6,568 nucleotides of DNA from Acidobacteriaceae bacterium (GTDB lineage: Bacteria > Acidobacteriota > Terriglobia > Terriglobales > Acidobacteriaceae). The notes below the pieces were generated by a model. That model had not been told where the DNA came from and did no database searches. It was given only the letters and a program-made list of their open reading frames with translations. A program made the position numbers and the translations under genes. The stretch spans positions 2,323-8,890 of the forward strand of contig PLBX01000577.1 in assembly GCA_003135495.1 (NCBI GenBank), in the 5' to 3' direction. How positions within the stretch are numbered: the first letter of the stretch is position 1; the number at the start of each line of letters is the position of its first letter. Of this stretch, positions 6,292 through 6,568 are shown piece after piece.

Positions 6292-6568
6292 TCCCTTCCT
6301 ACATCGAGTTTACGGCAGAGGTATTTCATGCGCTGCGGATCGATGTTCAGCAAAGCGGCAGCGGCGGATTTTTTTCCATCGGTCCGGCGAAGAGCGGCGC
6401 TGAGGTAGGCGATCTGGATATTTTCCATCTCGGCGTCGAAGTCCACACCTCCATCGGGGATCAGAATAGCCTCGCGGCTGGCTGCGGTTGAGGAAAGAAG
6501 GCGCTGCGGCAGATGGATTATCTCGATGACGGGGCCGTCCACCATGAGGACGAGGCGTTGCACCAGGT
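6288..6568 (-). CDS. C-terminal end of a sigma-54-dependent, Fis-type activator (partial)
   Basis: The gene runs off the right edge; only the last 92 or so codons are visible, ending with TAG at 6290-6288. The first visible residues, LVQRLVLMVDGPVIEIIHLP, match the segment that closes the AAA+ domain of NtrC-type enhancer-binding proteins (the 'LENxxxRxvvl..g..I...hLP' region). A variable linker follows, then a Fis-like helix-turn-helix in the last 40 residues (ENIQIAYLSAALRRTDGKKS, then AAAALLNIDPQRMKYLCRKL). The GTG at 6563 is internal and not the start. The receiver or sensor domain and the AAA+ motifs lie outside the window. The gene is in the same orientation as, and immediately upstream of, the peptide gene with its sigma-54 promoter and paired palindromes. 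It is therefore the likely activator of that promoter, and possibly of itself. Confidence 0.88.
   Translation of the reverse strand, partial: LVQRLVLMVDGPVIEIIHLPQRLLSSTAASREAILIPDGGVDFDAEMENIQIAYLSAALRRTDGKKSAAAALLNIDPQRMKYLCRKLDVGRD

Overview
The window holds one intact forward-strand operon of three genes (202-5687) and, convergent with it on the reverse strand, a small repetitive peptide gene (5751-5975) followed at the right edge by the 3' end of a sigma-54 activator gene (6288-6568). Base composition is moderately GC-rich. The mix of large GAF/HlyD/M50 fusions with sigma-54 control suggests a Gram-negative environmental bacterium. My best guess is Acidobacteriota or a similar phylum, but this is an inference from architecture only, as there is no marker gene.

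Forward operon: (1) a 799-residue protein with three GAF-like sensor domains, one membrane helix and a HlyD-type periplasmic adaptor domain; (2) a 310-residue HlyD/RND-type membrane fusion protein, probably a lipoprotein; (3) a 717-residue polytopic protein joining a PqqD-like N-terminal domain (the RiPP recognition element fold), an M50 site-2-protease-like core with HEIGH and NPLIKLDG motifs, and a C-terminal HlyD-like adaptor domain. The genes lie 3 nt apart (1-2) and overlap by ATGA (2-3), so they are almost certainly cotranscribed and translationally coupled. A perfect 10-bp stem at 5701-5732 lies between this operon and the convergent peptide gene.

Reverse strand: the 74-residue peptide has a lysine- and asparagine-containing N-terminal segment, an Ala/Ser/Gly linker and a C-terminal array of seven five-residue units of the type (R/K)(A/P)G(T/A)(L/M). 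It has no acidic, aromatic or cysteine residue and a net charge of about +14. It has an ideal Shine-Dalgarno sequence. About 55-70 bases upstream of its start codon is a near-perfect sigma-54 promoter (TGGCACG-N4-TTGCA). About 130-170 bases upstream of the predicted transcription start are two near-identical 15-bp palindromic sites spaced exactly 22 bp apart, as expected for an enhancer-binding protein. The next gene upstream encodes the C-terminal end of just such a protein, with a Fis-type helix-turn-helix.

Working model (inference): the activator and sigma-54 switch on production of a repetitive, strongly cationic peptide. The PqqD-M50-HlyD protein recognises and processes or exports it together with the two other adaptor proteins, and the GAF domains tie export to a cytoplasmic signal. 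No RiPP-modifying enzyme, ABC transporter, RND pump or outer-membrane channel is in the window; they would have to lie outside it.
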